Assembly (NCBI GenBank): GCA_001314705.1
Contig: LJSU01000019.1
Coordinates: forward strand, 62,001 to 126,000
Length of the DNA: 64,000 nucleotides
Direction: 5' to 3'
Source: Rhodobacteraceae bacterium HLUCCO07
GTDB lineage: Bacteria > Pseudomonadota > Alphaproteobacteria > Rhodobacterales > Rhodobacteraceae
The position numbers and the translations under genes were made by a program. Positions 25,893 to 36,400 of the stretch are shown piece after piece. Position 1 is the first letter of the stretch; each line of letters starts with the position of its first letter. Below the pieces are notes generated by a model. The model saw only the letters and a list, made by a program, of their open reading frames with translations. It was not told the DNA's origin and did no database searches.

Positions 25893-26119
25893 GGATAAAC
25901 CCTTTCGATACGTGGCTGGCACGGGCCGCGCCTTGGCGCCGCCCCTGCAAAGTTTGGCGGAACCTATGCCCTGGCCCAATGCTTTGCAATCCCCTCGATC
26001 ACGGTTTTCGGGCCGGTTCGGACAGCCGCAACCGTTCAACCGCAATCCCCCGTTTACCAGCGGCGCTCAAATCGGCCATAAGGCATCCACAACCACCCGA
26101 GTCACGAAGGACAAGACCG

Positions 26120-27412
26120 ATGCATGACATCCGCGCCATCCGCGAAAACCCCCAGGCTTTCGATGCGGCCCTCGCCCGCCGCGGAGAAGCGCCGATGTCG
26201 TCGGAAATCCTCGCCCTCGACGAGGCGCGCCGCGCCAGGATTCTCGCCGCCGAAACCGCCCAGGCCGACCAGAACCGCGCCGCCAAGGAGATCGGCGCGG
26301 CCAAGGCCGCCGGGAACGACGCCGAGTTCAACCGCCTGCGCGACGAGGTCGCGGCCAAGAAATCCGAAGTGGCACGTATGCAGGCCGAGGCGAAGGAGCT
26401 CGACCGGAAGCTTGCCGACCTCCTGATGACCCTGCCCAACCGCCTCGCCGAGGATGTGCCCGACGGCGCGGACGAATCCGACAATGTCGAGATCCGCCGG
26501 CACGGCACCCCGCGCAGCTTCGGGTTCACCGCGCGCGAACATCACGAGATCGAGGGCGTCAAACCCGGCATGGATTTCGAGACCGCCGCCAAACTCTCCG
26601 GCTCGCGCTTCGTGGTGATGTCGGGCGGCGTCGCGCGCATCCACCGGGCGCTGGCGCAGTTCATGCTCGACACCCATATCGAGGAACACGGGCTGAGCGA
26701 GACATGGACCCCCGTGCTCGTGCGCGAAGAGATGATGTATGGAACCGGGCAATTGCCCAAGTTCGGCGAGGACAGCTACAAGACCACAAATGGCTGGTGG
26801 CTCGTGCCCACCGCCGAGGTGACGCTCACCAATATCGTCAATGACATGGTGATCGATGAGGGTTATCTGCCGCGTCGCTATGTCGCCCACACCCAGTGCT
26901 TCCGCTCCGAGGCGGGCAGCGCCGGGCGCGACACCGCGGGTATGCTGCGCCAGCACCAGTTCGAAAAGGTCGAAATGGTCTCGATCACCCGACCCGAGGA
27001 CTCGATGGAGGAACATGCCCGCATGACCCGCTGTGCCGAGGCAATCCTCGAAAAGCTCGACCTGCCCTATCGCACGGTGGTGCTGTGTTCCGGCGACATC
27101 GGCTTCGGCATGCTCAAGACCCATGACATCGAGGTCTGGCTGCCCGGCCAGAACACCTATCGCGAGATCTCGTCGGTCTCGGTCGCGGGCGATTTCCAGG
27201 CCCGGCGCATGAACGCACGCTACAAGCCCGCGGATGGCGGCAAGCCGCAATTCGTCCACACGCTCAACGGCTCCGGCCTCGCCGTGGGGCGAACCCTGAT
27301 CGCCGTGCTGGAAAACGGGCAAGCCGCCGATGGCTCGGTCGATCTGCCCGAGGCGCTGCATCCCTACCTGCGCGGCAAGACCCGGCTTTCGCCCGACGGC
27401 ACGCTGGTCTGA
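26120..27412 (+). CDS. serS: Serine--tRNA ligase
   Basis: A 430-aa class II aminoacyl-tRNA synthetase. The N-terminal coiled-coil arm (about residues 30-100) binds the long variable arm of tRNA-Ser. The catalytic core shows [11 protein letters not shown], motif 2 [20 protein letters not shown] and motif 3 [19 protein letters not shown]. The ATG at 26120 follows AAGGA. Confidence 0.97.
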   Translation: MHDIRAIRENPQAFDAALARRGEAPMSSEILALDEARRARILAAETAQADQNRAAKEIGAAKAAGNDAEFNRLRDEVAAKKSEVARMQAEAKELDRKLADLLMTLPNRLAEDVPDGADESDNVEIRRHGTPRSFGFTAREHHEIEGVKPGMDFETAAKLSGSRFVVMSGGVARIHRALAQFMLDTHIEEHGLSETWTPVLVREEMMYGTGQLPKFGEDSYKTTNGWWLVPTAEVTLTNIVNDMVIDEGYLPRRYVAHTQCFRSEAGSAGRDTAGMLRQHQFEKVEMVSITRPEDSMEEHARMTRCAEAILEKLDLPYRTVVLCSGDIGFGMLKTHDIEVWLPGQNTYREISSVSVAGDFQARRMNARYKPADGGKPQFVHTLNGSGLAVGRTLIAVLENGQAADGSVDLPEALHPYLRGKTRLSPDGTLV

Positions 27413-27464
27413 AACGACCGCGCCGACATCATGCGCGCGCCGCCGGGCCCCTCATCCTTGACCC

Positions 27465-28175
27465 ATGACACGCGTATTCGCCGTTTTCACCCTGACCATG
27501 GCCGTCGGCTTCGCGCTGGTGCCCTTTCTCACATCGGGCTTCAACGGCTTCACCCCCGACCAGTTCCCGGTGCCGCAGACCGATCCGCCGGTGCAGCCTG
27601 CGGGCTATGCCTTCTCGATCTGGGGGCTGATCTATATCTGGCTCATCGCGGGTGCGGGCTATGGCCTCGTCAAACGGCCCGACGCGCCCGGCTGGCACGC
27701 GGCGCGGCCGGCCCTCCTCGTCAGCCTGTTGATTGGCATGTTCTGGATTCCGCTGGCGCAGATCTCGGTGCCATGGGCGACGGTGATGATCTGGCTCATG
27801 CTCGTGACCGCGTTGGCCGCGCTGTTGCGCGCGCACCGGCAGGACCGGCTCTGGCTGCGCGAACCGATCGGGCTTTATGCCGGCTGGCTCACCGCCGCCT
27901 CGGCCGTTTCGGTCGGGCTGATGCTGGCGGGCTATGGCGTCACCGGGCCGACCGTGGCCGCGCTCGTCGCGCTGGTGCTGGCCCTCGTGATCGCGACCGC
28001 CATCACCCGCGCCCGGCCCGACACGCTGGCCTATCCGCTGGGCGTCATCTGGGCGCTGATCGGTGTCGTGGTGCAGAACCTTGAGCCGCTCGACCCGGCC
28101 ACGCTCGGCCTCGCCGTCATCGGCATCGCAGCCCTCGGGGCACAGGCCTGGCGCAACGCCCGCGCGCCCCGTTAA
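27465..28175 (+). CDS. TspO/MBR-related membrane protein
   Basis: A 236-aa protein with about seven membrane helices. The segment VQPAGYAFSIWGLIYIWL is characteristic of TspO-like tryptophan-rich proteins. It is longer than classical five-helix TspO (~160 aa) and belongs to the extended group often labelled tryptophan-rich sensory protein. Ligand binding (porphyrins, cholesterol-like) is known only for true TspO, so function here is open. It lies 52 bp after serS on the same strand. Confidence 0.78.
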   Translation: MTRVFAVFTLTMAVGFALVPFLTSGFNGFTPDQFPVPQTDPPVQPAGYAFSIWGLIYIWLIAGAGYGLVKRPDAPGWHAARPALLVSLLIGMFWIPLAQISVPWATVMIWLMLVTALAALLRAHRQDRLWLREPIGLYAGWLTAASAVSVGLMLAGYGVTGPTVAALVALVLALVIATAITRARPDTLAYPLGVIWALIGVVVQNLEPLDPATLGLAVIGIAALGAQAWRNARAPR

Positions 28176-28259
28176 CCATCTGGCGCAACGCCTCGGACCC
28201 AACGGTTAACCTTTGCCCGGCAGCCGCGTGGCAGCCGGGCGGTGCACGGTTCGTGCACC
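28173..28259. repeat. GTTAAC-box repeat (copy b) and GGTGCACG palindrome
   Basis: Between the convergent TspO-like and der genes are GTTAACC boxes at 28172 and 28205, then a diverged GGCAGCCG-N-GGCAGCCGGG core related to the repeats near 1591 and 53695. It ends with a perfect 8-bp inverted repeat GGTGCACG-GTT-CGTGCACC (28241-28259). Confidence 0.5.
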
Positions 28260-28318
28260 GCGGTTTCGCGCCCGATCCGCCCCGTGTTAAGATTAACGAA
28301 TACCCCCTGCGGGCGCGG

Positions 28319-29770
28319 TCAATCGCGCCGCCCCTCCAGGTGCTTGCGCAGTTTCGACGGCGCCTTCTTCTTGCGATCCTTGTAGGGGTTGCGCTCGCCC
28401 TGCCCGCGCATGAAGAGCCGGATCGGCGTTCCGGGCATGTCAAAGTCGTCCCGCAACCCGTTGACAAGATAGCGTGAATAGCTGTCGGGCATCTTGTCGG
28501 GATGGCTGCACATCACCACGAATCCGGGCGGCCGGGTCTTGGCCTGGGTCATGTAGCGCAGCTTGATCCGTCGGCCCTGCGGCGCGGGCGGCGGATGCGC
28601 CTCGACCATCTCGCCCAGCCAGCGGTTGAGCGCGGCCGTCGGCACCCGCCGGTTCCACACCTCGTGGGCCTTCAGCACCGCCTCGCGCAACCGCTCCACC
28701 CCCCGCCCAGTCTTGGCCGACACCGTCACCAGCGGCGCCCCCCGCAACTGCGGCAGAAGGCGGTCGAACGCCTCTTTCAGATCGCGCAATTTCTGTTGTT
28801 TTTCAGGTTCCAAGTCCCATTTGTTGATCGCCACCACGACCGCACGCCCCTCGCGCTCGGCCAGGTCGGCGATCCGCAGATCCTGCTGTTCGAACGGGAT
28901 CTCTGCATCGAGCAGGACCACCACCACCTCGGCGAATTTCACCGCGCGCAAACCGTCCGACACGCTCAGCTTTTCCAGCTTGTCCTGCACCTTGGCGCGT
29001 TTGCGCATCCCGGCGGTGTCGAAGATCCGAACCGGCACGCCCTCCCAGTCCAGCGTGAGCGAAATCGCGTCGCGCGTGATTCCCGCCTCCGGCCCGGTAA
29101 GCAGACGATCCTCGCCCAGTATCTTGTTGACAAGCGTGGATTTTCCCGCGTTCGGCCGCCCCACGACCGCGACCTGCAAGGGCCGGTCGCGGGTCGGCAT
29201 CCGCGGCGCGTCCTCGTCACCATCCTCCACCGCCACATCGGTCTCGGGCGCATCCTGCGCGGCGCGTTCGGCAAAGGCATCCGAAAGCGGTGCCAGCATC
29301 GAGTAAAGCTCGTTCAACCCCTCACCATGCTCCGCCGAAAGCCGCACCGGCTCGCCCAGGCCCAGCGAATAGGCTTCGATCAAACCCGCATCCGCCGCCG
29401 ACCCTTCGGCCTTGTTGGCGGCGAGGATCACATGCGCCGATTTCTTGCGCAGGATCTCGGCGAACACCTCGTCGGTGGGTGTGACCCCTGCGCGGGCGTC
29501 GATCATGAACAGGCAGATATCGGCCATCTCGACCGCGCGTTCGGTGAGTCGCCGCATCCGTCCCTGAAGGCTGTCATCGGTCGCCTCTTCGAGGCCCGCC
29601 GTGTCGATCACCGTAAAGCGCAGATCACCCAGCCGCGCCTCACCCTCGCGCAGGTCGCGGGTCACGCCCGGCTGGTCATCAACCAGCGCAAGGCGCCGGC
29701 CGACCAGCCTGTTGAACAGGGTGGATTTGCCCACATTGGGCCGTCCCACGATGGCGAGGGTAAATGTCAT
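28319..29770 (-). CDS. der: Ribosome biogenesis GTPase Der (EngA)
   Basis: A 483-aa protein with two tandem Era-like GTPase domains and a C-terminal KH-like domain. The first P-loop is GRPNVGKST, with the G3 motif DTAGLEEA; the second is GRPNAGKST with DTAGMRKRA and NKWDLEPE. It matures the 50S subunit. The region between the domains (about 165-180) is acidic, and the tail is very basic ([19 protein letters not shown]). It is third in the TPR-bamB-der run that matches the yfgM-bamB-der order of gammaproteobacteria. Confidence 0.96.
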   Translation of the reverse strand: MTFTLAIVGRPNVGKSTLFNRLVGRRLALVDDQPGVTRDLREGEARLGDLRFTVIDTAGLEEATDDSLQGRMRRLTERAVEMADICLFMIDARAGVTPTDEVFAEILRKKSAHVILAANKAEGSAADAGLIEAYSLGLGEPVRLSAEHGEGLNELYSMLAPLSDAFAERAAQDAPETDVAVEDGDEDAPRMPTRDRPLQVAVVGRPNAGKSTLVNKILGEDRLLTGPEAGITRDAISLTLDWEGVPVRIFDTAGMRKRAKVQDKLEKLSVSDGLRAVKFAEVVVVLLDAEIPFEQQDLRIADLAEREGRAVVVAINKWDLEPEKQQKLRDLKEAFDRLLPQLRGAPLVTVSAKTGRGVERLREAVLKAHEVWNRRVPTAALNRWLGEMVEAHPPPAPQGRRIKLRYMTQAKTRPPGFVVMCSHPDKMPDSYSRYLVNGLRDDFDMPGTPIRLFMRGQGERNPYKDRKKKAPSKLRKHLEGRRD

Positions 29771-29817
29771 CTCAAGGCTCCGGGCGTGTCAGATCGCCCC
29801 GATACATCACCAATGGC

Positions 29818-31161
29818 TCAACGGAAAGCGTAAAGCGCCCCCTTTGACGAGACCACATACATAACGCCACCCGCAAAGACCGGGTTGGTGGTGGCCCCGC
29901 CGGGGATCTCGGCCGTGCCGGTGGCCTCCCCCGAAACCGGATCAAAGGCGCGGATCAATCCATCATTGCTGGCCACGATCAGCTGCCCGCCCGCGATCAC
30001 CGGCCCGTAATGGACAAACACTTCTTTCTGGCGGCGCGGCCGGTCCTTGACGAAGAACGGCAGCTTGGTGCCCCAGATGCGGCTGCCATCCTCGGCGTCG
30101 AGCCGCACAAGCTCGTTCTGATCCGAAACCAAAAAGAGCGAGCCCCCCGCCAACCAGACCGGGTTGAGCGGCCCCTCCTCCGACGTCCAGCGCCGCTCGC
30201 CCGTGCCCGCATCGAGCGCGACCAGCCGTCCGCCATGCGTACCGACATAGGCCGTGGTGTCCGACAGGACCGGATCACCCGTGATGTCCGTGATGCGCGC
30301 GCGGCTGACGCCGTCACGATGCCCCGAGATCACCGAATTCCAAAGCCGCAAACCGCCGCCGCGGAATGTCGCCTGCACCTCGCCGGAGCCGAAGGCGAAG
30401 ATCGCCACCTGATCGTTCACGGCCGGGGCCGGCCCGCCCAGAACGTTGTGCACGCTGGGCGTCGAATCGAACTGCCAGCGGATACGCCCGTTTTCGGTGT
30501 CGATCGCCCACCCCGTGCGGTCCCCCGCAACAAGATAGACCGTGTCGCCCATCACCGTCGGCGCACCCGATCCCGTCGCCTCGAGCTTCTGCTGCCAGAT
30601 CTGCTGGCCGCTCTCGACATCGAGCGCGGTCAACAAGCCGAATCCCGACGATACGAAGAGCTTGCCATCGGCGACGGCCATGCCGCCCCCTGTGGCATCG
30701 CGCCCACGGTCGCGCGGCGGCACGAGATCGGTGGACCACGCGGTTTCACCATCGGTGCCCGTCGCCGTGACGCGCGCCTCGGAATCGAGCGTGAAGATTC
30801 GCCCGTCCGCCACCACCGGGTCCGCGGTGATGCGGTTGCGCCGTGCGTCTCCCGCGCCGATATCGTTGTTCCAGATCATCTCCATCGCGCCGTCAAAGGC
30901 CGGATGGGCGACCCGCGTCGCCGGGCTCCCGTGGCGCTGCGTCCAGTCGGCATTGGCCACCGCATCGGGCAGGTTCAAGGGCAGCGCACGGTTCTCGGGC
31001 ACGTCTCGCGCAGCCAGATCGGCCTCTTCGTCGCTCAGGATGGCGCGCAGGTTCTCGCGCTCTCCCGGCAGGATGACCTGACGTTCGGCGCAGGCGCCCA
31101 ACCCCACAAGAGCGGCCAACCCGAGGGCCCAGCCGCAATTCCTGACCGATCGCGTTTGCAT
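29818..31161 (-). CDS. bamB: Outer membrane assembly lipoprotein BamB-like, PQQ beta-propeller
   Basis: A 447-aa lipoprotein. The signal peptide ends in a lipobox (LVGLGAC, Cys near 24). The mature protein is a chain of PQQ-type blades (GRIFTLDSEARVTATGTDGE, GKLFVSSGFGLLTALDVESG, ending GGVMYVVSSKGALYAFR), the eight-bladed BamB propeller. It scaffolds beta-barrel insertion with BamA. I prefer the ATG at 31161, which yields a standard signal peptide; an ATG at 31197 would add 12 residues. der follows after 47 bp. Confidence 0.88.
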   Translation of the reverse strand: MQTRSVRNCGWALGLAALVGLGACAERQVILPGERENLRAILSDEEADLAARDVPENRALPLNLPDAVANADWTQRHGSPATRVAHPAFDGAMEMIWNNDIGAGDARRNRITADPVVADGRIFTLDSEARVTATGTDGETAWSTDLVPPRDRGRDATGGGMAVADGKLFVSSGFGLLTALDVESGQQIWQQKLEATGSGAPTVMGDTVYLVAGDRTGWAIDTENGRIRWQFDSTPSVHNVLGGPAPAVNDQVAIFAFGSGEVQATFRGGGLRLWNSVISGHRDGVSRARITDITGDPVLSDTTAYVGTHGGRLVALDAGTGERRWTSEEGPLNPVWLAGGSLFLVSDQNELVRLDAEDGSRIWGTKLPFFVKDRPRRQKEVFVHYGPVIAGGQLIVASNDGLIRAFDPVSGEATGTAEIPGGATTNPVFAGGVMYVVSSKGALYAFR

Positions 31162-31237
31162 TGTTGCCTGTCCTGCCCGTGTCTCAGCCCAGATCATGGC
31201 CCACCTACCTTGTCATTCCGGCCCCGTCGTCGCGACG

Positions 31238-31933
31238 TTATCCGCCGTTCGTGACCGCCATCGCGTCGTTATCGCGCACGGGAGTTTCCGGTTCGCCGCC
31301 CAGTGCCACAATCAACTGAGATGCCCGCCGACGCAAGCCCGCCGTTGCCTCCTCGTTCTGTGCAATCTCCTGCAACCGCTCGATCGCATCGTCGGTCGCG
31401 CCGGTTTCCACGTCGATCAGCGCAAGTTGCTCTTCGGCAAGAATCCGCAACTCCGATCCCGGCCCGATCAACGACTCATAGCCCTCGCGACGTTCCTCGG
31501 CCGAAAGGCTGTCTGCCTGGAGCCCCAGCAGCTTGAACAGGGCAAGCTGGCGATAGACCAGGGGCAGTTCGGATCGTTCCGACATTTCTTCCAGCGCCGC
31601 GACCGCCGCCTCTTGTTCGCCGGCCTCGACCTGCTCGCCCGCTTCGAGCAATGTGGCCACGGCCCGTGCCCCTGCACTCTCGGGCTCGAGCGCCGAAAGA
31701 GCGCGCGCGCGCTCCGCCGGGTCGTCGGCCTGCAATGCCGCGATCATCGCATCACCGGTCTCTTGGGCCGCACGCTCGGCGTTGGCCTTGCGCCATTCAT
31801 TCCACGCGGCACCACCGACCAGCAGCACAATCGCCAGGATCGCGATCCATCCATACCGCCGCATCAGCGCGAACAACCGATCGCGCCGCACCTCTTCCGT
31901 GACTTCCTCGATAAAACTGTCGCTCTGGCTCAC
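31238..31933 (-). CDS. YfgM-like tetratricopeptide membrane protein
   Basis: A 231-aa inner-membrane protein. A short cytoplasmic N-terminus (FIEEVTEEVRRDRLFALMRR) leads into one helix (about 29-44, WIAILAIVLLVGGAAW) and a periplasmic alpha-helical TPR domain. This is the YfgM (DUF2133) layout, and its position directly before bamB agrees. In E. coli YfgM interacts with the translocon and periplasmic chaperones. The start is a GTG at 31933 behind AAAGGG. Confidence 0.82.
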   Translation of the reverse strand: MSQSDSFIEEVTEEVRRDRLFALMRRYGWIAILAIVLLVGGAAWNEWRKANAERAAQETGDAMIAALQADDPAERARALSALEPESAGARAVATLLEAGEQVEAGEQEAAVAALEEMSERSELPLVYRQLALFKLLGLQADSLSAEERREGYESLIGPGSELRILAEEQLALIDVETGATDDAIERLQEIAQNEEATAGLRRRASQLIVALGGEPETPVRDNDAMAVTNGG

Positions 31934-32206
31934 GCGCTCACCCTTTCTTGCTTCCGCCCCTCTTAGCGCAGCACCCGCGCGCTGCCAAGGGTCGCACATG
32001 CGGCGATCATCGAGCGCCGCCAAAGAAAACCTCGCACGTCGCCGCTTGAATTCCTTCCAGCACGGCACTAAACTGAACCCGTGAGTTCACTTTCGGTGCC
32101 GCAGCATCCTCAAGCCCTGTATGGTGCTTGCAAACGGCTTAATTCTGTCTAACCAGCCGACAAGCGCAGGAGAGCGCCCGGCAAATGGTCGCGAAAGGCA
32201 AGTTTT

Positions 32207-33484
32207 ATGCGCATCATCCCGCTTCTGACGGCCTGCCTCGTGACAGCATTCCTCTACCTGCTGATCATCGAACGCGAGCTGCTCTTTGCCTTTGCGCACG
32301 GTGACGCCGCCGCCGAGGCCGCGCCAGACAGCACTCAACCGGAAGAGGACGACGACCCGGCGCAATCCGATGCCATCCGCGTCGTCGCCATGCGTTCCGA
32401 GGCCCAGGTGATCGACAGCGCCGTGGTCCTGCGCGGCCAGACCGAGGCCGCGCGGCAGGTCGAGGTGCGTGCCGAAACCTCCGGTCTCGTGGTTTCCGAA
32501 CCGTTGCGAAAGGGCGCCTTCATCGAAGAAGGTGAATTGCTCTGCCGTCTCGATCCGGGGACCCGCGCCGCATCGTTGGCCGAGGCGCGGGCGCGGCTCG
32601 AAGAGGCACGTGCCCGCGAGCCCGAGGCCGAGGCCCGCATTCCCACGGCAGAGGCCCAGCTCGAAACCGCCAAGGCGCAACTCGAAGAGGCCCGCATCAA
32701 CGACAACGCCGCGCGCAGGCTCTCCGAGGGCGGCTTTGCCTCCGAATCCCGCGTCGCCTCAGCGCGCGCCGCGATCCGCGGCGCCGAAGCGGCGGTGAAG
32801 TCCGCCGAGGCCGAGGTCAAGACCGCAGAATCGGGCCTGATGTCGGTGGCGGCCGGGATCCAGTCGGCCGAAGCGGCCGTGAAGACAGCAGAAAAGGAGA
32901 TGTCGCGGCTCGAGATTCACGCGCCCTTCGCCGGTCTGCTCGAATCCGATACCGCCGAACTCGGCTCGCTGCTCTCGCCCAACGGGCTCTGCGCCACCGT
33001 GATACAGCTCGACCCGATCCGGGTCGTCGGCTTCGTGCCCGAAACCCAGATCGACCGCGTCGAGGTGGACGCGCCCGCCGGGGCCCGCCTGGCCGACGGG
33101 CGCGAGGTGGAGGGCCGTGTCACCTTCATCTCGCGCGCCGCCGATCCGACGACCCGCACCTTCCGGGTCGAACTCCAGGTGCCCAATCCCGATCTTGACA
33201 TCCGCGACGGCCAGACCGCCGAAATCGCCATCGCCTCGGACGGGGCAGCGGCGCATCTCGTGCCGCAATCGGCCCTCACGCTCAGTGATGACGGCAAGCT
33301 CGGGGTGCGAATCGTCGACGACGAGAACCGTGCGCGGTTCCGCGAGGTCAGCCTCCTGCGGGACACCGCGGAGGGCGCCTGGGTCACGGGCCTCGACGAG
33401 CGCGCCGACGTGATCGTCATCGGACAGGAATACGTGATCGACGGCGTGCCGGTGCGCGCCAGCTACGAGGAACCCGCGCAATGA
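32207..33484 (+). CDS. RND efflux periplasmic adaptor (membrane fusion protein)
   Basis: A 425-aa adaptor anchored by an N-terminal helix (about 4-22). The lipoyl/barrel-sandwich half begins VVLRGQTEAARQVEVRAETS. A long Ala/Glu-rich coiled-coil hairpin (about 115-235) follows, then the second half (APFAGLLESDTAELGSLL) and the beta-barrel and membrane-proximal domains (RVTFISRAADPTTRTFRVEL). It bridges the inner-membrane pump at 33481 to an outer-membrane TolC-type channel not encoded here. Its stop overlaps the pump start (ATGA). Confidence 0.92.
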   Translation: MRIIPLLTACLVTAFLYLLIIERELLFAFAHGDAAAEAAPDSTQPEEDDDPAQSDAIRVVAMRSEAQVIDSAVVLRGQTEAARQVEVRAETSGLVVSEPLRKGAFIEEGELLCRLDPGTRAASLAEARARLEEARAREPEAEARIPTAEAQLETAKAQLEEARINDNAARRLSEGGFASESRVASARAAIRGAEAAVKSAEAEVKTAESGLMSVAAGIQSAEAAVKTAEKEMSRLEIHAPFAGLLESDTAELGSLLSPNGLCATVIQLDPIRVVGFVPETQIDRVEVDAPAGARLADGREVEGRVTFISRAADPTTRTFRVELQVPNPDLDIRDGQTAEIAIASDGAAAHLVPQSALTLSDDGKLGVRIVDDENRARFREVSLLRDTAEGAWVTGLDERADVIVIGQEYVIDGVPVRASYEEPAQ

Positions 33485-36400
33485 CCGGCATCGTCGACTG
33501 GGCCGCGCGCCGCGCCCGCATGGTGGTGGCCTTCATCGCGCTCTCGCTTCTTGCCGGGGGCTATTCCTATTTCCAGCTCCCCAAGGAGGGCGAGCCCGAC
33601 ATCCAGATCCCCGGGCTCTTCGTCTCGGTGCCCTTCCCCGGTATCTCCGCCGACGACAGCGAAACGCTGCTCGTCAAGGTGATGGAGACCGAGCTCAGCG
33701 ATCTCGACGGGCTCAAGACGATGACCTCGACCGCGGCCGAGAACTATGCCGGCGTGTTCCTGGAATTCGAGTTCGGCTGGAACAAGAGCGCGACCATGGC
33801 CGACGTGCGCGAGGCAATGTCCACCGCCGAAGGCCAATTCCCGGACGGATACGAGAAATATTCGATCAACGAGATCAATTTTTCGGAATTCCCGGTTCTC
33901 ATCATCAACCTTACCGGGGCGGTACCCGAGCGGACGATGAACCAGATCGCCAAGGATCTGCAAGACCGGGTCGAGGCGCTCGATTCCGTGCTCGAAGCGG
34001 GCATTGCCGGCGACCGCGACGAAATGCTCGAAGTGGTGATCGACCCGCTCAAGCTCGAATCCTACAACGTGACCGCGAGCGAATTGATATCGGTCGTTCA
34101 GAACAACAACCAGTTGATCGCGGCGGGCGAGGTGGATTCCGCATCGGGCACCTTCGCGGTCAAGATCCCGTCAAGCTTTGACGAGCCGCAGGATGTCTAT
34201 TCCCTGCCGGTCAAGACGAATGGCGACCGGGTGGTCACGCTGGGTGATCTGGCCGACATTCGCCTGACCTTCGAAGACCGCGATTCCACGGCGCGTTTCA
34301 ACGGCGAGAACACGGTCGCGCTCCAGGTCGTCAAACGCAAGGGTTTCAATCTGCTCGACATGGCCGACACGGTCAAGGAGACGGTGCAGAGCGCCAGCGA
34401 GGACTGGCCCGCCGAAATGCGTGCCGCCGTGAAGGTCGGAAGTTCCAACGACCAGTCCCGCGTCGTGGACTCGATGATCAGCCAGCTCGAAGGCTCGGTG
34501 CTGACCGCCATCGCGCTGGTGATGATCGTGGTGCTCGGGGCCCTCGGCGTGCGGCCCGCGCTGCTTGTGGGGTTCGCCATCCCGACCTCTTTCCTGCTGT
34601 GCTTTGCCTTTCTCGCCGTGATGGACGTTGCGGTGTCCAATATCGTGATGTTCGGCCTGATCCTTGCCGTCGGCATGTTGGTCGACAGCGCCATCGTGGT
34701 GGTCGAATACGCCGACAAGCGCATCCAGGCCGGCACCGGCCCCATGCATGCCTATGTCGAGGCCGCCAAGCGCATGTTCTGGCCAGTGATCTCCTCGACC
34801 GCGACCACGCTCTGCGCCTTTCTTCCGATGCTGTTCTGGCCCGGCGTGCCGGGGCAGTTCATGGGGATGCTGCCGGTCACGCTGATTTTCGTGCTCTCGG
34901 CCTCGCTCATCGTGGCGCTGATCTACCTGCCGGTCATGGGCGGGGTGACGGGGCGCGTGACCCGCGTCTTCACGCGGATCGCGGGCTGGTTGCGCGCGCG
35001 TCTTGGCTGGACGGTGCGCGCCGCGCTCGTCCCGCCCGCGCTGGGCCTGGTCTTCGTCGGCATGATGCAGATTCTCAACCCCGATTACCTCGTTCGGCCG
35101 CTGACCGGTGGACCAACCCCGCTGACCGGAGTCATGGCCTATGTGCCCGGCATTGTCATTTTCATGCTCGGAGCGATGGCAAGTTCGATCACATTGACCG
35201 CGGCCAGGATCACGCGCCGCCCGCCGCCCGTCTCCGGGCGCCGCCGCCGAACCGGGTTCGGCTGGTTCGTCAAGCTCCTGACCGGCAATCCGATCATGCC
35301 GATCGTGACGATCGCGGCGGTGGTCTTCGTGGTGGTCAACGTCTTTGTCTATTACGGCGAGAACAACAACGGCACCGAGTTCTTCGTCGAGAGCGAGCCC
35401 GAGCAGGCCATCGTCTACGTGCGCGCGCGCGGCAATCTCTCGATCGGGCAGAAGGACCGGCTCGTGCAGCAGGCAGAGAAGGTCGTGCTGGCCCATCCGG
35501 GTGTCGACAACGCCTTTGCCTTCGCCGGCGAGGGCGGACTGGACAACAACACCGGCGGCGCAGAGCCACCCAAGGACACGATCGGCCAGGTCCAGTTTGA
35601 AACCATCCCGTGGGAGGATCGCGCCGACCGACCCGAGCTCGACGGCGACACGGTGATCGCCGAACTGACCGAAGCGCTCGAACAGATCCCCGGCATCCAG
35701 ATCGAGATCCTCGCACAGGGGCGCGGCCCCGCCTCGGCCAAGCCGGTGCACCTGCGCCTCAGTGGCGACGATTGGGAAGATCTCATCGCGGCCACCGAAA
35801 CCGCGCGCGCCCGTTTCGACGATAACCCGGCGCTCGAACTGGTCGAGGATACGCTGCCCCTGCCCGGTATCGACTGGCAGATCGACGTCGATGTCGAACA
35901 GGCCGGGCGCTTCGGCGCCGACGTGGCCAGCGTGGGCGGCATGGTCCAGCTCGTCACCCGTGGCCTGCTGCTCGACACGATGCGGGTGGACAGTTCGGAC
36001 GAGGAGATCGAGATCCGCGTCCGACTGCCCGAGGGCGATCGCGTGCTCTCCACGCTCGACACGCTCAAGGTCCGCACCGCCGACGGGCTGATCCCGCTGT
36101 CGAATTTCATCAACCGTCAACCGGTCGCCAAGCTGGCCGAGATCAACCGCACCAACCAGACCCGCTATTTCGATGTGAAGGCCGGGGTCCGCTCGGGTTT
36201 GCAGAAACTGGTGTTCCAGGGCGACACCCTGCCCGAACCCGCCGGCACGATTTCCGATCTCGAAAGCGGCGGAGGCGCGCTCCGCGGGGTCGGAACACTC
36301 GACATCTCGCAGAGCGAGGCGCTTGAGTCGGGCGCCGATACGCTTGCGCTCCTGCAACGGGACGACGATGGCGCACTGCGCAGCACGAACGGAAAGCCGC

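Noticed and set aside
22739-25898. Long plus-strand open frames opposite secF, secD and yajC
   Set aside because: Same compositional artefact; the minus strand carries unambiguous SecF, SecD and YajC motifs.
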